Positions 39,282 through 46,874 of a stretch of 49,475 nucleotides of DNA are shown here, one piece after another (position 1 is the first letter of the stretch; every line of letters starts with the position of its first letter). Source of the DNA: a virus; IMG/VR virus record IMGVR_UViG_3300032092_000051, positions 1 through 49,475 of that record. The stretch is one strand, 5' to 3'. The notes under the pieces are model-generated. The model made no database searches, was not told where the DNA came from, and saw only the letters and a program-made list of their open reading frames with translations. A program made the translations under genes and the position numbers.

Positions 39282-39896
39282 TTAGCGGTAGGTTACTGTG
39301 ATCTTGCCACCACCGCGACGCTGCTGCGCCTTGTGGCCTGCGGCCTTCAACTCCTCGACGCGGGCGTGTGCCGCGCTGTAGGTCTTGAAGTACTCGCGCT
39401 TGATGTCGGCTTCGACCTTGCGCTCCTGAAGCGGCTGGCCGTGGACCGTCTCACGCAGGTCAACAAGCATCTCGGCGTCGGCGCGAACGCCGCGAGCAAT
39501 GCTGCGGTGTTTCATGCGAGCGATCTCAACCTGACGGTCGAAGTCAGCGTAGCGGGGCTGCGTCGCCTCGAACTCAGCGCGATCAACCATCTTGGTCTCG
39601 CGGAAGCGACGGTTGCGGTCAAAGCGGTAAGGGCCGAACTCGACAAGCACCTTGGTGATGTCAGCCTCGGCGGCTGCCTCGTGCTTCTCTGCGAACTTGA
39701 CCATGGCGGCGATGGTGGCGACATTGACGGCAGTGTCGAGTTCCAATGGCAACTCGTCTGATCCGCCGCAGGTGCCGTTAAAGAAACCATACTCGGTGGT
39801 GTAGCCGTGCTTGGCGATCATGCCGGTGTTGACGTGAACGGCCTGACGGCGTCCGCAGGCTTGGCAGGTGCCGGTGTGGGTAGAAGCGGTGGTCAT
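39282..39896 (-). CDS. First early gene: zinc-ribbon-like hypothetical protein
   Basis: A 204-residue protein. The N-terminus GTCQACGRRQAVHVNTGMIA followed by KHGYTTEYGFFNGTCGG has CxxC and a later Cys/His, as in a treble-clef zinc site. The rest is helical and charged (IAAMVKFAEKHEAAAEADIT; QERKVEADIKREYFKTYSAA) with a basic end (QQRRGGGKITVTYR). Similar proteins head early regions in other phages, as I recall. It is the first gene from the divergent control region, so probably the earliest transcribed. ATGGAGTTAATCAC precedes the ATG. Confidence 0.72.
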   Translation of the reverse strand: MTTASTHTGTCQACGRRQAVHVNTGMIAKHGYTTEYGFFNGTCGGSDELPLELDTAVNVATIAAMVKFAEKHEAAAEADITKVLVEFGPYRFDRNRRFRETKMVDRAEFEATQPRYADFDRQVEIARMKHRSIARGVRADAEMLVDLRETVHGQPLQERKVEADIKREYFKTYSAAHARVEELKAAGHKAQQRRGGGKITVTYR

Positions 39897-39929
39897 GTGA
39901 TTAACTCCATTTGCATTACTGATTTGTCG

Positions 39930-39958
39930 TACCTAATCGATGCAATCAGGCATTGCAA
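39930..39958 (-). promoter_or_regulatory. Operator dyad and early promoter region
   Basis: The dyad TGCAAT-N5-ATTGCA lies at 39941-39957. A - strand TTGCAA (39953-39958) is the possible -35, with a weak -10 (TAGGTA, 39930-39935). It is followed by a diverged leader box (ATCAGTAATGCA) and GGAG before ATG 39896. It drives the outermost early gene. Confidence 0.6.
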
Positions 39959-39987
39959 TACACAAAATGCATCTTTTTAAAATTAAT

Positions 39988-40194
39988 TGCAGCATGCATC
40001 ATTTGCAGCATTAAGCAGCATGCTGCAAATGGTGCAGCTCGGAGAAATGCAGCATTTATGCAGCATCGGGGGGAGCCTTCTAAAAGAAGGCCCCCAACTG
40101 CTGCAAATGCTGCACCGAGCAGATGCTGTGCTGCGCTGCACTTTTGTTGACCACCCTCGGAACTCTCATCCGCTGCATGATGCGTCGTGCTGCA
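39988..40194. repeat. Array of TGCAGCAT boxes in both orientations (iteron-like)
   Basis: Direct copies of TGCAGCAT: 39988-39995, 40004-40011, 40014-40021 (AGCAGCAT), 40048-40055, 40059-40066. Reverse copies of ATGCTGCA: 40020-40027, 40098-40105 (CTGCTGCA), 40107-40114, 40187-40194 (GTGCTGCA), plus degenerate ones at 40123-40140 and near 40171. Copies 3 and its reverse form the palindrome GCAGCATGCTGC. Most copies left of the 40075-40091 hairpin point one way and most to the right point the other. There is no gene in this stretch. Candidate origin, terminase (pac/cos) site or regulator array. Confidence 0.7.
40075..40091. terminator. Central hairpin of the divergent region
   Basis: GCCTTCT, loop AAA, AGAAGGC, extended outward by a run of G (40068-40073) against a run of C (40092-40095) with an A bulge. 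It lies at the symmetry centre of the TGCAGCAT array. There is no T-run on either strand. It could insulate the divergent units or be part of an origin or packaging site. Confidence 0.5.
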
Positions 40195-40202
40195 TGCTGT
40201 AA

Positions 40203-40248
40203 CGCAATCCCACGTTGCATTGACAATTTGGATTTCGTGAAGGATCAT
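40203..40248 (+). promoter_or_regulatory. Candidate late promoter with adjoining operator dyad
   Basis: TTGACA (40220-40225), 17 bp, GATCAT (40243-40248; 4 of 6 to TATAAT) facing the terminase genes. Immediately upstream, CGCAAT-N5-GTTGCA (40203-40219) has the same 6-5-6 geometry as the early operators, so one regulator could control early and late units. Confidence 0.55.
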
Positions 40249-40364
40249 GCAGGCAGTGGCTCGGCTGATTTGGAATAGGTCGAGCCACACCCTCTTGTAG
40301 TTTCATCGCGCTGCTGCTATCTGGGGGTTCTGGTAGTCCTGCCAAGAAGCGGAGCATGCAGACA

Positions 40365-40853
40365 ATGGGTCAGACGAAACGAACTTCTGCCGTCGAGCAG
40401 CGTATCATCGAGGGGCTGTGCGATGGCGTCCCGCTGCGTGAGTTGTGCCGTCAGGATGGGATGCCGAGCTGGCGGACTGTGTATGATTGGATCTCCGCCG
40501 ACGAGGAGTTCGCCGCACGCATCGCGCACGCGCGCGAGTTGGGCTTCGACGCCATAGCCGAGGACATCCTCGACATCGCCGACGACGGCACCAACGACTG
40601 GATCGAGCGTCAACGCAACGACGGCACGACCGAAATGGCAATCAACAGCGAGCATGTGCAACGCAGCAAGTTGCGCATCGACACGCGCCTCAAGCTTCTG
40701 GCGAAGTGGTCACCCAACAGGTACGGCGACAACGCAACATTGAGCCTCGCCAACAAAAACGGTGAAACGCTCAAGATCGAGACCCAGCCCGCCGACCCCA
40801 TGGTGGTGTCCGCAGTGACCCAAGCCCTGCTCTCGCATAAGGTAGACCCATGA
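40365..40853 (+). CDS. Terminase small subunit (Sf6-like)
   Basis: A 162-residue protein. An N-terminal HTH region IIEGLCDGVPLRELCRQDGM then PSWRTVYDWISADEEFAARI matches Sf6-type small terminases. A helical ring-forming core ARELGFDAIAEDILDIADDG and a C-terminal tail follow. It recognises the packaging site and feeds DNA to the large subunit; its HTH could bind the TGCAGCAT array just upstream. ATG 40365 is better spaced from GGAG than ATG 40356. It ends in an ATGA overlap. Confidence 0.88.
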   Translation: MGQTKRTSAVEQRIIEGLCDGVPLRELCRQDGMPSWRTVYDWISADEEFAARIAHARELGFDAIAEDILDIADDGTNDWIERQRNDGTTEMAINSEHVQRSKLRIDTRLKLLAKWSPNRYGDNATLSLANKNGETLKIETQPADPMVVSAVTQALLSHKVDP

Positions 40854-41026
40854 TCTGGAACCCGTGGCGTCGCATCCGCGAGCTTCAGGTTGAGCTGGAC
40901 CGCGTGTGCGCCGAGCGCGCTGCGCTTGATCACGCGCTGCTGCGGTCGACGGAACGGTACGACAAGATCCGCGAGACCAACCTCCAACTGCGCGACGCGC
41001 TGACGCTCTACCGCAAGAACGCATGA
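40850..41026 (+). CDS. 58-residue coiled-coil protein between terminase subunits
   Basis: ATG 40850 and TGA 41026 both form ATGA overlaps, with the small and large terminase genes. The protein reads MIWNPWRRIRELQVELDRVC then AERAALDHALLRSTERYDKI and RETNLQLRDALTLYRKNA. It is a continuous charged helix, probably a coiled coil. It is too short for many gene callers. Position suggests a terminase-associated or spacer protein; function unknown. Confidence 0.65.
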   Translation: MIWNPWRRIRELQVELDRVCAERAALDHALLRSTERYDKIRETNLQLRDALTLYRKNA

Positions 41027-42522
41027 CCAGCGCGCCGCTTACACTCGCGGATGGTCGCGTCGTGCAGGTTGACGTAGTCGACATCCTGACTGGCGACGAG
41101 CACGTCAATACCTTCATGGAGTGGCAGACGCGCTGGAAAAGCACGGCGCGCGACAGCCAGATCCCCCCGTTCACCAACTGGAGCGAGTGCGGCTTCCTTG
41201 CCGGGCGCGGCTTCGGCAAGACGCGCGTCGGCGCAGAGTGGCTGACGCGATCCGTCTTCCTCGATCCGTCGGGCTTCGATAGCTGCGTGATTGCGCCGAC
41301 CTATCAGGATATTCAGGTGACGTGCATGGAGGGCGAGAGCGGTCTGCTGTCCGTCCTGCCGCCCGAGCTGCTCGTCGAGCACAACAAGACGGGCAACTAC
41401 ATCCGCATGCGCAACGTGACCGGCGGCATCAGCACGATACGCGGCTTCACGGCTGAGAAGCCCGAACGTCTTCGCGGCCCGCAGCACTGCCGTGCATGGT
41501 GCGACGAGCTCGCCGCATGGCAGTACGATCAAGAGACGTGGGACATGATGATGATGGGCATGCGTCTCGGCCCTGCACCGCAGATACTCTGGACGACGAC
41601 GCCCAAGCCCAAGGAGCTGATCCGCAGGCTGAGCGCGCCCAAGGACCGGCGCGTCATCGTGCGGGGCTCAAGCCATGACAACCGAGCGAACCTGCCCGAC
41701 GACTTCTTCAGCAACCTCGAACAGTATGAGGGCACGACGCTTGGGCGTCAGGAGATTTACGGCGAGCTGATCGATCCTGAAGAGAACGGCGTCATCAAGC
41801 GGAGCTGGATCAACCTCTGGCCCGCCAAGCGCAGGCTGCCGAAGCTCGACTGGATCATCATGTCGCTCGACACGGCCTACACCGAGAAGAGCGTCGACAA
41901 GAAGGGCGACACCGACCCGACGGCGTGCGGCGTCTGGGGCGTGTTCCAGTACAAGAACATGAGCCACGTCATCCTGCTCGACTGCTGGGAGGATCATCTC
42001 GGCCTGCCCGACCTGATGAAGCGCGTGAAGAAGGAGCGCAACGTGCGCTACGGCGACGACGACGATCAGGCGCTGATCCGCCCCATGTTCGGCAGCGCCA
42101 AGCCCATGACGTCTGGACGCAAGCCCGACATCCTGCTGATCGAAGACAAGGGCAGCGGCATCTCGCTGCGCCAGATGTTGGAGCGCGAGGGCATCGAGGC
42201 CTACGCCTACAATCCGGGGCGCGCCGACAAGTTGACGCGGCTGCACATGGTCTCGCCGATCTTCGCCCAGAACCGCGTCTGGGTGCCCGAGAGCGACAAG
42301 TTCCCCGGCAAGCCACGCAGTTGGGTCGAGCCGCTGATCTATCAGCTCTGCTCGTTCACCGGCGAACGCTCAATTAAGCACGACGACCACGTCGATCAGA
42401 CCACGCAGGCGCTGCGGCTGTGCATGGATAAACGCATGATCGACCTCACACGCAAACCGCGCGATGACTGGAAGGGTGACAGACCCGCCCCCACTGTGGT
42501 AATGAACCCCTACGCGGCGTAA
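41023..42522 (+). CDS. Terminase large subunit
   Basis: A 499-residue packaging motor. ATPase: Walker A FLAGRGFGKTRVGAEWL, Walker B CRAWCDELAAW, coupling motif ILWTTTPKP. Nuclease: IIMSLDTAYTEK (first Asp), DILLIEDKGSG, and KHDDHVDQTTQAL (last Asp pair). Length and motif order are complete. It cuts concatemeric DNA and drives it into the prohead through the portal encoded next. ATGA overlap with the preceding small gene; the portal follows after 12 nt. Confidence 0.95.
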   Translation: MTSAPLTLADGRVVQVDVVDILTGDEHVNTFMEWQTRWKSTARDSQIPPFTNWSECGFLAGRGFGKTRVGAEWLTRSVFLDPSGFDSCVIAPTYQDIQVTCMEGESGLLSVLPPELLVEHNKTGNYIRMRNVTGGISTIRGFTAEKPERLRGPQHCRAWCDELAAWQYDQETWDMMMMGMRLGPAPQILWTTTPKPKELIRRLSAPKDRRVIVRGSSHDNRANLPDDFFSNLEQYEGTTLGRQEIYGELIDPEENGVIKRSWINLWPAKRRLPKLDWIIMSLDTAYTEKSVDKKGDTDPTACGVWGVFQYKNMSHVILLDCWEDHLGLPDLMKRVKKERNVRYGDDDDQALIRPMFGSAKPMTSGRKPDILLIEDKGSGISLRQMLEREGIEAYAYNPGRADKLTRLHMVSPIFAQNRVWVPESDKFPGKPRSWVEPLIYQLCSFTGERSIKHDDHVDQTTQALRLCMDKRMIDLTRKPRDDWKGDRPAPTVVMNPYAA

Positions 42523-42534
42523 AAGGACAACCTG

Positions 42535-45102
42535 ATGCAAGACGAAGACGAACAGGAGTACGGCGAACTCATTGAGCTTGAGGGCCAAGAGCAGGACGAC
42601 GTTGAGGACACCGAAGACGGCGGCGCAATCGTGCGCCTCGACGAGGAAGACCCGAAGGCAGGCGAGAGCGAGTTCTACGCCAACCTCGCCGACGGCATCA
42701 TCCCCGAGCCGGAGCTGGGCCGCCTGTCGTCACGCTTCCTCGACCTGATCAGCAAGGACAAGGACGCGCGCAAGAAGCGCGACGACCAGTATGACGAAGG
42801 CCTGCGACGCACGGGTCTGGGCGACGACGCCCCCGGCGGCGCAGACTTCCAAGGCGCATCGAAGGTGGTCCACCCGATGCTGACCGAGGCCTGCATCGAC
42901 TTCGCGGCGCGCGCCATGAAGGAGATCTTCCCGCCGCAGGGTCCTGCCAAGGACTTCGTGCCGGGCAAGCCCACGGACAAGAAGCTCGACAAGGCGAAGC
43001 GCAAGACCAACCTGCTCAACTGGCAGATGACCGTGCAGTGCCCCGAGGTGCGTGCCGAGCTTGAACAGCTCATGACGCAGGTGCCACTGGGCGGCGCGCA
43101 GTATCTGAAGCTGGGCTGGGACGAGGCGAAGAACCGGCCTGAGTTCCTGTTCGTCGCCATCGACGACATGTACCTGCCATTTGCGGCCACCAACTTCTAC
43201 ACGGCCCAGCGCCGCACGCACGTCCAGTACCTGACGCAGCTCGACTATGAGAACCGCGTCAAGAACGGCATGTACCGCGACGTCGACCTGACGCCCGCAG
43301 GCATGGAGCCTGAGATGAGCGTGGCCGCGCAGGCCAACGACAAGATCGAGGGCCGCGAGCAGACCAGCTTCAACGAAGACGGCCTGCGGATCGTCTACGA
43401 GATCTACGCGATTGCCGACGTCGAAGGCGAAGGCGCAGCGCCGTACATCATCAGCGTCGACAAGCCCTCGGGCAAGGTGCTGTCGATCTACCGCAACTGG
43501 GACGAAGAGGACGAGCACAAGGAAGAGTTGCTCTGGTTCGTCGAGTTCCCGTTCATTCCGTGGCGCGGCGCGTATCCAATCGGCCTGCCGCACATGATCG
43601 GCGGCCTCTCGGGTGCTGCGACCGGCGCACTGCGCGCATTGCTCGACAGTGCGCACATCTCCAACAGCCAGACGATGCTCAAGCTCAAGGGCGGCACGGC
43701 AGGCGGCCAGTCTCTGTCCATCCAGCCGACGCAGACCATCGAGATCGAGGGCGGCCTGAACGTCGACGACGTGCGCAAGCTGGCGATGCCGCTGCCGTAC
43801 AACCCGCCCTCGCCTGTCCTGATGAACCTGCTCGGCTTCTTGGTCGACGCAGGCAAGGGCGTGGTCCGCACGGCCTTGGACGACGTGGCCGACGGCAACC
43901 CGAACGCGCCCGTCGGCACGACGCTTGCCAAGATCGAGCAGGGCATGGTCGTCTTCTCCTCAATCCACGCACGTCTGCACGACGCCATGGCCCGCATGCT
44001 GCGGATCTTGCATCGCCTCAACGCGATGTACCTCGACGACGAGCGGCTGGAGCAAGAGGCAGGCGAAGAGCTCGCCACGCGCAAGGACTTCGAGGGGCCG
44101 CTTGATGTGGTGCCTGTCTCCGATCCGAACATCTTCAGCGAGGCGCAGCGTTATGCGCAGGTGCAAGCCGTGTCGCAGCGCGCCGCCGCCCTGCCGCAGC
44201 TCTACAACATGCGCGCCGTTGAGGAGCGCCTGCTTGAGACGCTCAAGGTGCCCAACCCGAAGGAGCTTCTGGTCCCGCCGATGGAGCCCAAGGACCAGAA
44301 CGCCGTCAACGAGAACGTCGCGGCGACACTGGGTCGCCCGATCACGGCCTTCCCCGATCAGGACCACATTGCGCACCTCAAGACGCACCTTGCGTACATG
44401 ATGAGCCCGACCTTCGGCATGTCGCCGATGATCGCGCCCGCCTTCCTGCCCGTCATGCTGAACCACATCAAGGAGCACGTCGCTCTGTGGTACGCGGCAT
44501 CCGTCTTCGACGTCTCGAACGAGGCGCTCGGCGAGGATGTGGGCGACATGATGAAGGAACTGGGCAAGGATACGGAAGGGCGCAAGGCGCTCGACCAGAT
44601 GCTGGCCGAGGCTGGTGCCGCCGTTGTGCAGCGCGGTGGCGAGATCTTCAGCGATCTGCCGCAGGTTGTGCAGCAGGCGCAGCAGGTCATGCAGCAGTTC
44701 GCACCGCAGCCGATGCAAGATCCGCGCCTCGCCCTTGAGACGCAGAAGCTTCAGGCCGAGACGCAGCGCGATCAGATGCGCATGCAGCAGGATGCGCAAC
44801 AGGCGCAGCTTGAGGCGCAGATGGACCAGCAGCGGATGCAGCTTGAGCAGCAGAAGATGCAGGTCAATGCGCAGCAGGACCAGCAGGACAACCAAATCGA
44901 CATGGCCGAGCTTCAGCTCCGCATGCAGATCGAGCAGCAACAGCAGCAGGCTGAAGATGCACGTAAGGCGGCTGAGCTTCAGGCTCGCATGACGATGAAC
45001 TCGCAGGACAATCAGACGGCCATGCAACTCGCGGCTGCCGAGATCGCGTCCGGTGAACAAATCGCGGTGTCGACAGGCACCGGGATCAACCCCAACCCGT
45101 GA
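42535..45102 (+). CDS. Portal protein (P22-like, with long Gln-rich C-terminus)
   Basis: An 855-residue portal. An acidic N-terminus precedes the wing and stem region (RFLDLISKDKDARKKRDDQY; TNLLNWQMTVQCPEVRAELE; WDEAKNRPEFLFVAIDDMYL; FVEFPFIPWRGAYPIGLPHM; LLDSAHISNSQTMLKLKGGT). The last 130 residues are Gln/Met-rich heptad-like repeats (QRDQMRMQQDAQQAQLEAQM), as in the helical barrel of P22-type portals, but longer and richer in Gln than usual. The dodecamer forms the DNA entry vertex. It follows terminase directly, as expected. Confidence 0.9.
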   Translation: MQDEDEQEYGELIELEGQEQDDVEDTEDGGAIVRLDEEDPKAGESEFYANLADGIIPEPELGRLSSRFLDLISKDKDARKKRDDQYDEGLRRTGLGDDAPGGADFQGASKVVHPMLTEACIDFAARAMKEIFPPQGPAKDFVPGKPTDKKLDKAKRKTNLLNWQMTVQCPEVRAELEQLMTQVPLGGAQYLKLGWDEAKNRPEFLFVAIDDMYLPFAATNFYTAQRRTHVQYLTQLDYENRVKNGMYRDVDLTPAGMEPEMSVAAQANDKIEGREQTSFNEDGLRIVYEIYAIADVEGEGAAPYIISVDKPSGKVLSIYRNWDEEDEHKEELLWFVEFPFIPWRGAYPIGLPHMIGGLSGAATGALRALLDSAHISNSQTMLKLKGGTAGGQSLSIQPTQTIEIEGGLNVDDVRKLAMPLPYNPPSPVLMNLLGFLVDAGKGVVRTALDDVADGNPNAPVGTTLAKIEQGMVVFSSIHARLHDAMARMLRILHRLNAMYLDDERLEQEAGEELATRKDFEGPLDVVPVSDPNIFSEAQRYAQVQAVSQRAAALPQLYNMRAVEERLLETLKVPNPKELLVPPMEPKDQNAVNENVAATLGRPITAFPDQDHIAHLKTHLAYMMSPTFGMSPMIAPAFLPVMLNHIKEHVALWYAASVFDVSNEALGEDVGDMMKELGKDTEGRKALDQMLAEAGAAVVQRGGEIFSDLPQVVQQAQQVMQQFAPQPMQDPRLALETQKLQAETQRDQMRMQQDAQQAQLEAQMDQQRMQLEQQKMQVNAQQDQQDNQIDMAELQLRMQIEQQQQQAEDARKAAELQARMTMNSQDNQTAMQLAAAEIASGEQIAVSTGTGINPNP

Positions 45103-45113
45103 AGGATGGAACC

Positions 45114-45254
45114 ATGAAGAAGAACGACGCGGCGCTGAGCAAGGGCAAGCACACTGGCCCAATCAACGCAGAAAACACAAACATGCACAAGCTCATGAAG
45201 ATGGGCATGCACCCGAAAACCGAAGTGTCGGGCGGTAAGAAGACCCCCGCATGA
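45114..45254 (+). CDS. 46-residue basic hypothetical protein
   Basis: ATG 45114 follows AAGGATGGAACC; the stop is in an ATGA overlap with the next gene. The protein reads MKKNDAALSKGKHTGPINAE then NTNMHKLMKMGMHPKTEVSG and GKKTPA. Lys/His/Met-rich and probably unstructured. It was too short for the usual length limits. Function unknown; perhaps an assembly factor. Confidence 0.55.
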   Translation: MKKNDAALSKGKHTGPINAENTNMHKLMKMGMHPKTEVSGGKKTPA

Positions 45255-45445
45255 GGATAGAGACCTTGCTTCAACGCATCGAGGCAGAGCAAACCAAGTT
45301 TGCTAACGATGCGTTGTCGCAACCTGCCGGGCGCGATTTGTTCGCGTATGGGCAGGCCGTTGGCATGCACGCGGGTCTTGAACATGCCAAGCGTATCCTG
45401 ATCGACCTTGTGGCCGAGAAGGAGCGCAAAGACTTCAACCTCTAA
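45251..45445 (+). CDS. Small helical hypothetical protein
   Basis: A 64-residue protein: IETLLQRIEAEQTKFANDAL, SQPAGRDLFAYGQAVGMHAG and LEHAKRILIDLVAEKERKDF. It is two amphipathic helices joined by a short turn. The pattern (FGYGRAVGxxxGLxxA) recurs in small phage proteins near portal genes, as I recall, without known function. Confidence 0.65.
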   Translation: MRIETLLQRIEAEQTKFANDALSQPAGRDLFAYGQAVGMHAGLEHAKRILIDLVAEKERKDFNL

Positions 45446-45464
45446 CCCTGCGAAAGGAGCACAC

Positions 45465-45893
45465 ATGCAGGAACTCGGTAACAAGGTTGACTTTGGGTAT
45501 GCGAGCACGGACGAGGCGTTTCCCGCCTGTGATCCGGGCATCACACCCTTTGGCAGCCGTGTCCTGTGTCAAATCAGGACACCGAAACAGAAAACCAAGG
45601 GCGGGATCATCCTGACCTCGGAAACACGCGAGACAGACGCGTGGAACACCCAAATCGCGAAGGTGATCGGGGTGGGCGAACTTGCGTTTCGCAACCGCAC
45701 AACAGGCGAGCCATGGCCCGAGGGCTCATGGTGCCAGACCGGAGACTTTGTCCGGGTGCCTAAGTACGGCGGCGACCGCTGGACTGTCAAAACCGCAGAC
45801 GGCCAAGACGAAGCTCTTGTCGTCATTTTCAACGACCTTGATCTGATAGGCAAAGTGACGGGCGATCCGCTCGCCATGAAAGCTTTCATATGA
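45465..45893 (+). CDS. GroES-like co-chaperonin
   Basis: A 142-residue protein with a Cpn10-like fold signature: TPFGSRVLCQIRTPKQKTKG then GIILTSETRETDAWNTQIAK, VIGVGELAFRNRTTGEPWPE and TGDFVRVPKYGGDRW, VIFNDLDLIGKVTG. The mobile-loop region (TPKQKTKGGIIL) corresponds to the GroEL-binding loop of GroES. As with T4 gp31, it probably changes host GroEL so that it can fold the capsid protein encoded 2 kb downstream. It starts at ATG 45465 behind AAAGGAG; earlier in-frame codons overlap the previous gene. Confidence 0.82.
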   Translation: MQELGNKVDFGYASTDEAFPACDPGITPFGSRVLCQIRTPKQKTKGGIILTSETRETDAWNTQIAKVIGVGELAFRNRTTGEPWPEGSWCQTGDFVRVPKYGGDRWTVKTADGQDEALVVIFNDLDLIGKVTGDPLAMKAFI

Positions 45894-45921
45894 TCAATAA
45901 GGCTACAATAGGGAGCTGGTT

Positions 45922-46857
45922 ATGAGTGACCGAAACAACCTAAGTGAACAAGATGAAGACGACTTGATCCCCGTCGAAACGCCCCCCGAGGAAGAGACCA
46001 AGGCTGAAGAGCCCGAGGTCGAAGAGGACGAGGACGATGATGACGACGACGAGGAAGATGCGCGTCTAGCCGAAAGCGACGACGATCACGACGAAGAGGT
46101 GTCCAAGAACCAGAAGCGCCGTCAGAAGCGGCGTGAGGTGCAAAAGCGGGCCAAGGAAGCCGCCCAGCGCGAGTTGGAAACGCTTCGCCAACTGAACGCG
46201 GATCTCATCCGCCGCGTGTCTGCCATCGAGACGCACACGGCCAACAGCAATGCTCAGACCCTTGAGCAGAAGCTGGCGCAGGCCGTTGCCGAAGTGCAGC
46301 AGGCTGAGCATGTAATCGCCAAGGCGACTGAGCAGGGCAACGGTGACGATGTCGTCGCAGCCATGCGCATCCGCGATCAGGCGATCTACGAAGCCCAGCG
46401 GCTGAACGCTGCCAAGCAAGAGTTCGAGCAGACGCGTCAGCAAGCGGCCCAGCCGCAGGCTAACCCGGCTGTCGTCAGCTTTGCGAAGCAGTGGATGGAC
46501 GCCAACCCGTGGTACGACCCACAGGGCGGTGACCGTGACAGCGCACTGACCAAGGGCATCGACAACGAGCTGGCGCGTGAGGGTTACAACCCCGCATCGC
46601 GCGAGTATTGGGAAGAGCTCACGGCCCGTGTCTCCGAGGCAATCGGCGGCAATGACGAGCCCAAAGCGAAGCCACGCCGCAAGGCCCCACCGACTGGCGG
46701 AACACGCGAACACGCACCCGTTTCGACTAAAAAAGAAATATACGTGACACCCGACCGTAAACAGGCTATGATTGAAGCCGGAGTATGGGATGACCCTGTG
46801 CTTCGCCAACGCTATCTAAAAGCGTATCAGGCCTATGACACCGGTTCGGCTCGCTAA
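45922..46857 (+). CDS. Capsid scaffolding protein
   Basis: A 311-residue protein. The very acidic N-terminus (DDLIPVETPPEEETKAEEPE then a run of Asp/Glu) is followed by a long helix (VSKNQKRRQKRREVQKRAKE; AQRELETLRQLNADLIRRVS; AEVQQAEHVIAKATEQGNGD) and a basic C-terminus (DEPKAKPRRKAPPTGG; VLRQRYLKAYQAYDTGSAR). The acidic tail, helix and basic end are typical of podoviral scaffolds. The position between portal and capsid genes agrees. AGGGAG lies 6 nt before the ATG. Confidence 0.82.
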   Translation: MSDRNNLSEQDEDDLIPVETPPEEETKAEEPEVEEDEDDDDDDEEDARLAESDDDHDEEVSKNQKRRQKRREVQKRAKEAAQRELETLRQLNADLIRRVSAIETHTANSNAQTLEQKLAQAVAEVQQAEHVIAKATEQGNGDDVVAAMRIRDQAIYEAQRLNAAKQEFEQTRQQAAQPQANPAVVSFAKQWMDANPWYDPQGGDRDSALTKGIDNELAREGYNPASREYWEELTARVSEAIGGNDEPKAKPRRKAPPTGGTREHAPVSTKKEIYVTPDRKQAMIEAGVWDDPVLRQRYLKAYQAYDTGSAR

Positions 46858-46874
46858 AGAAGGAGTGAGACAAC

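Noticed and set aside
39946-40290. 114-codon - strand ORF in the divergent region
   Set aside because: Its His/Cys/Ala-rich sequence simply translates the TGCAGCAT repeats and the hairpin. There is no Shine-Dalgarno and it crosses the early operator.
43960-45162. 400-codon - strand ORF opposite the portal gene
   Set aside because: It is antisense to a certain gene, with His/Leu/Arg-rich low-complexity sequence and no family resemblance.
45876-45909. 14-bp palindrome ATGAAAGCTTTCAT followed by TACAAT as a promoter for the scaffold gene
   Set aside because: The palindrome is inside the end of the GroES-like gene and codes for its last residues. A start site set by this TACAAT would leave out the Shine-Dalgarno, and there is no good -35.
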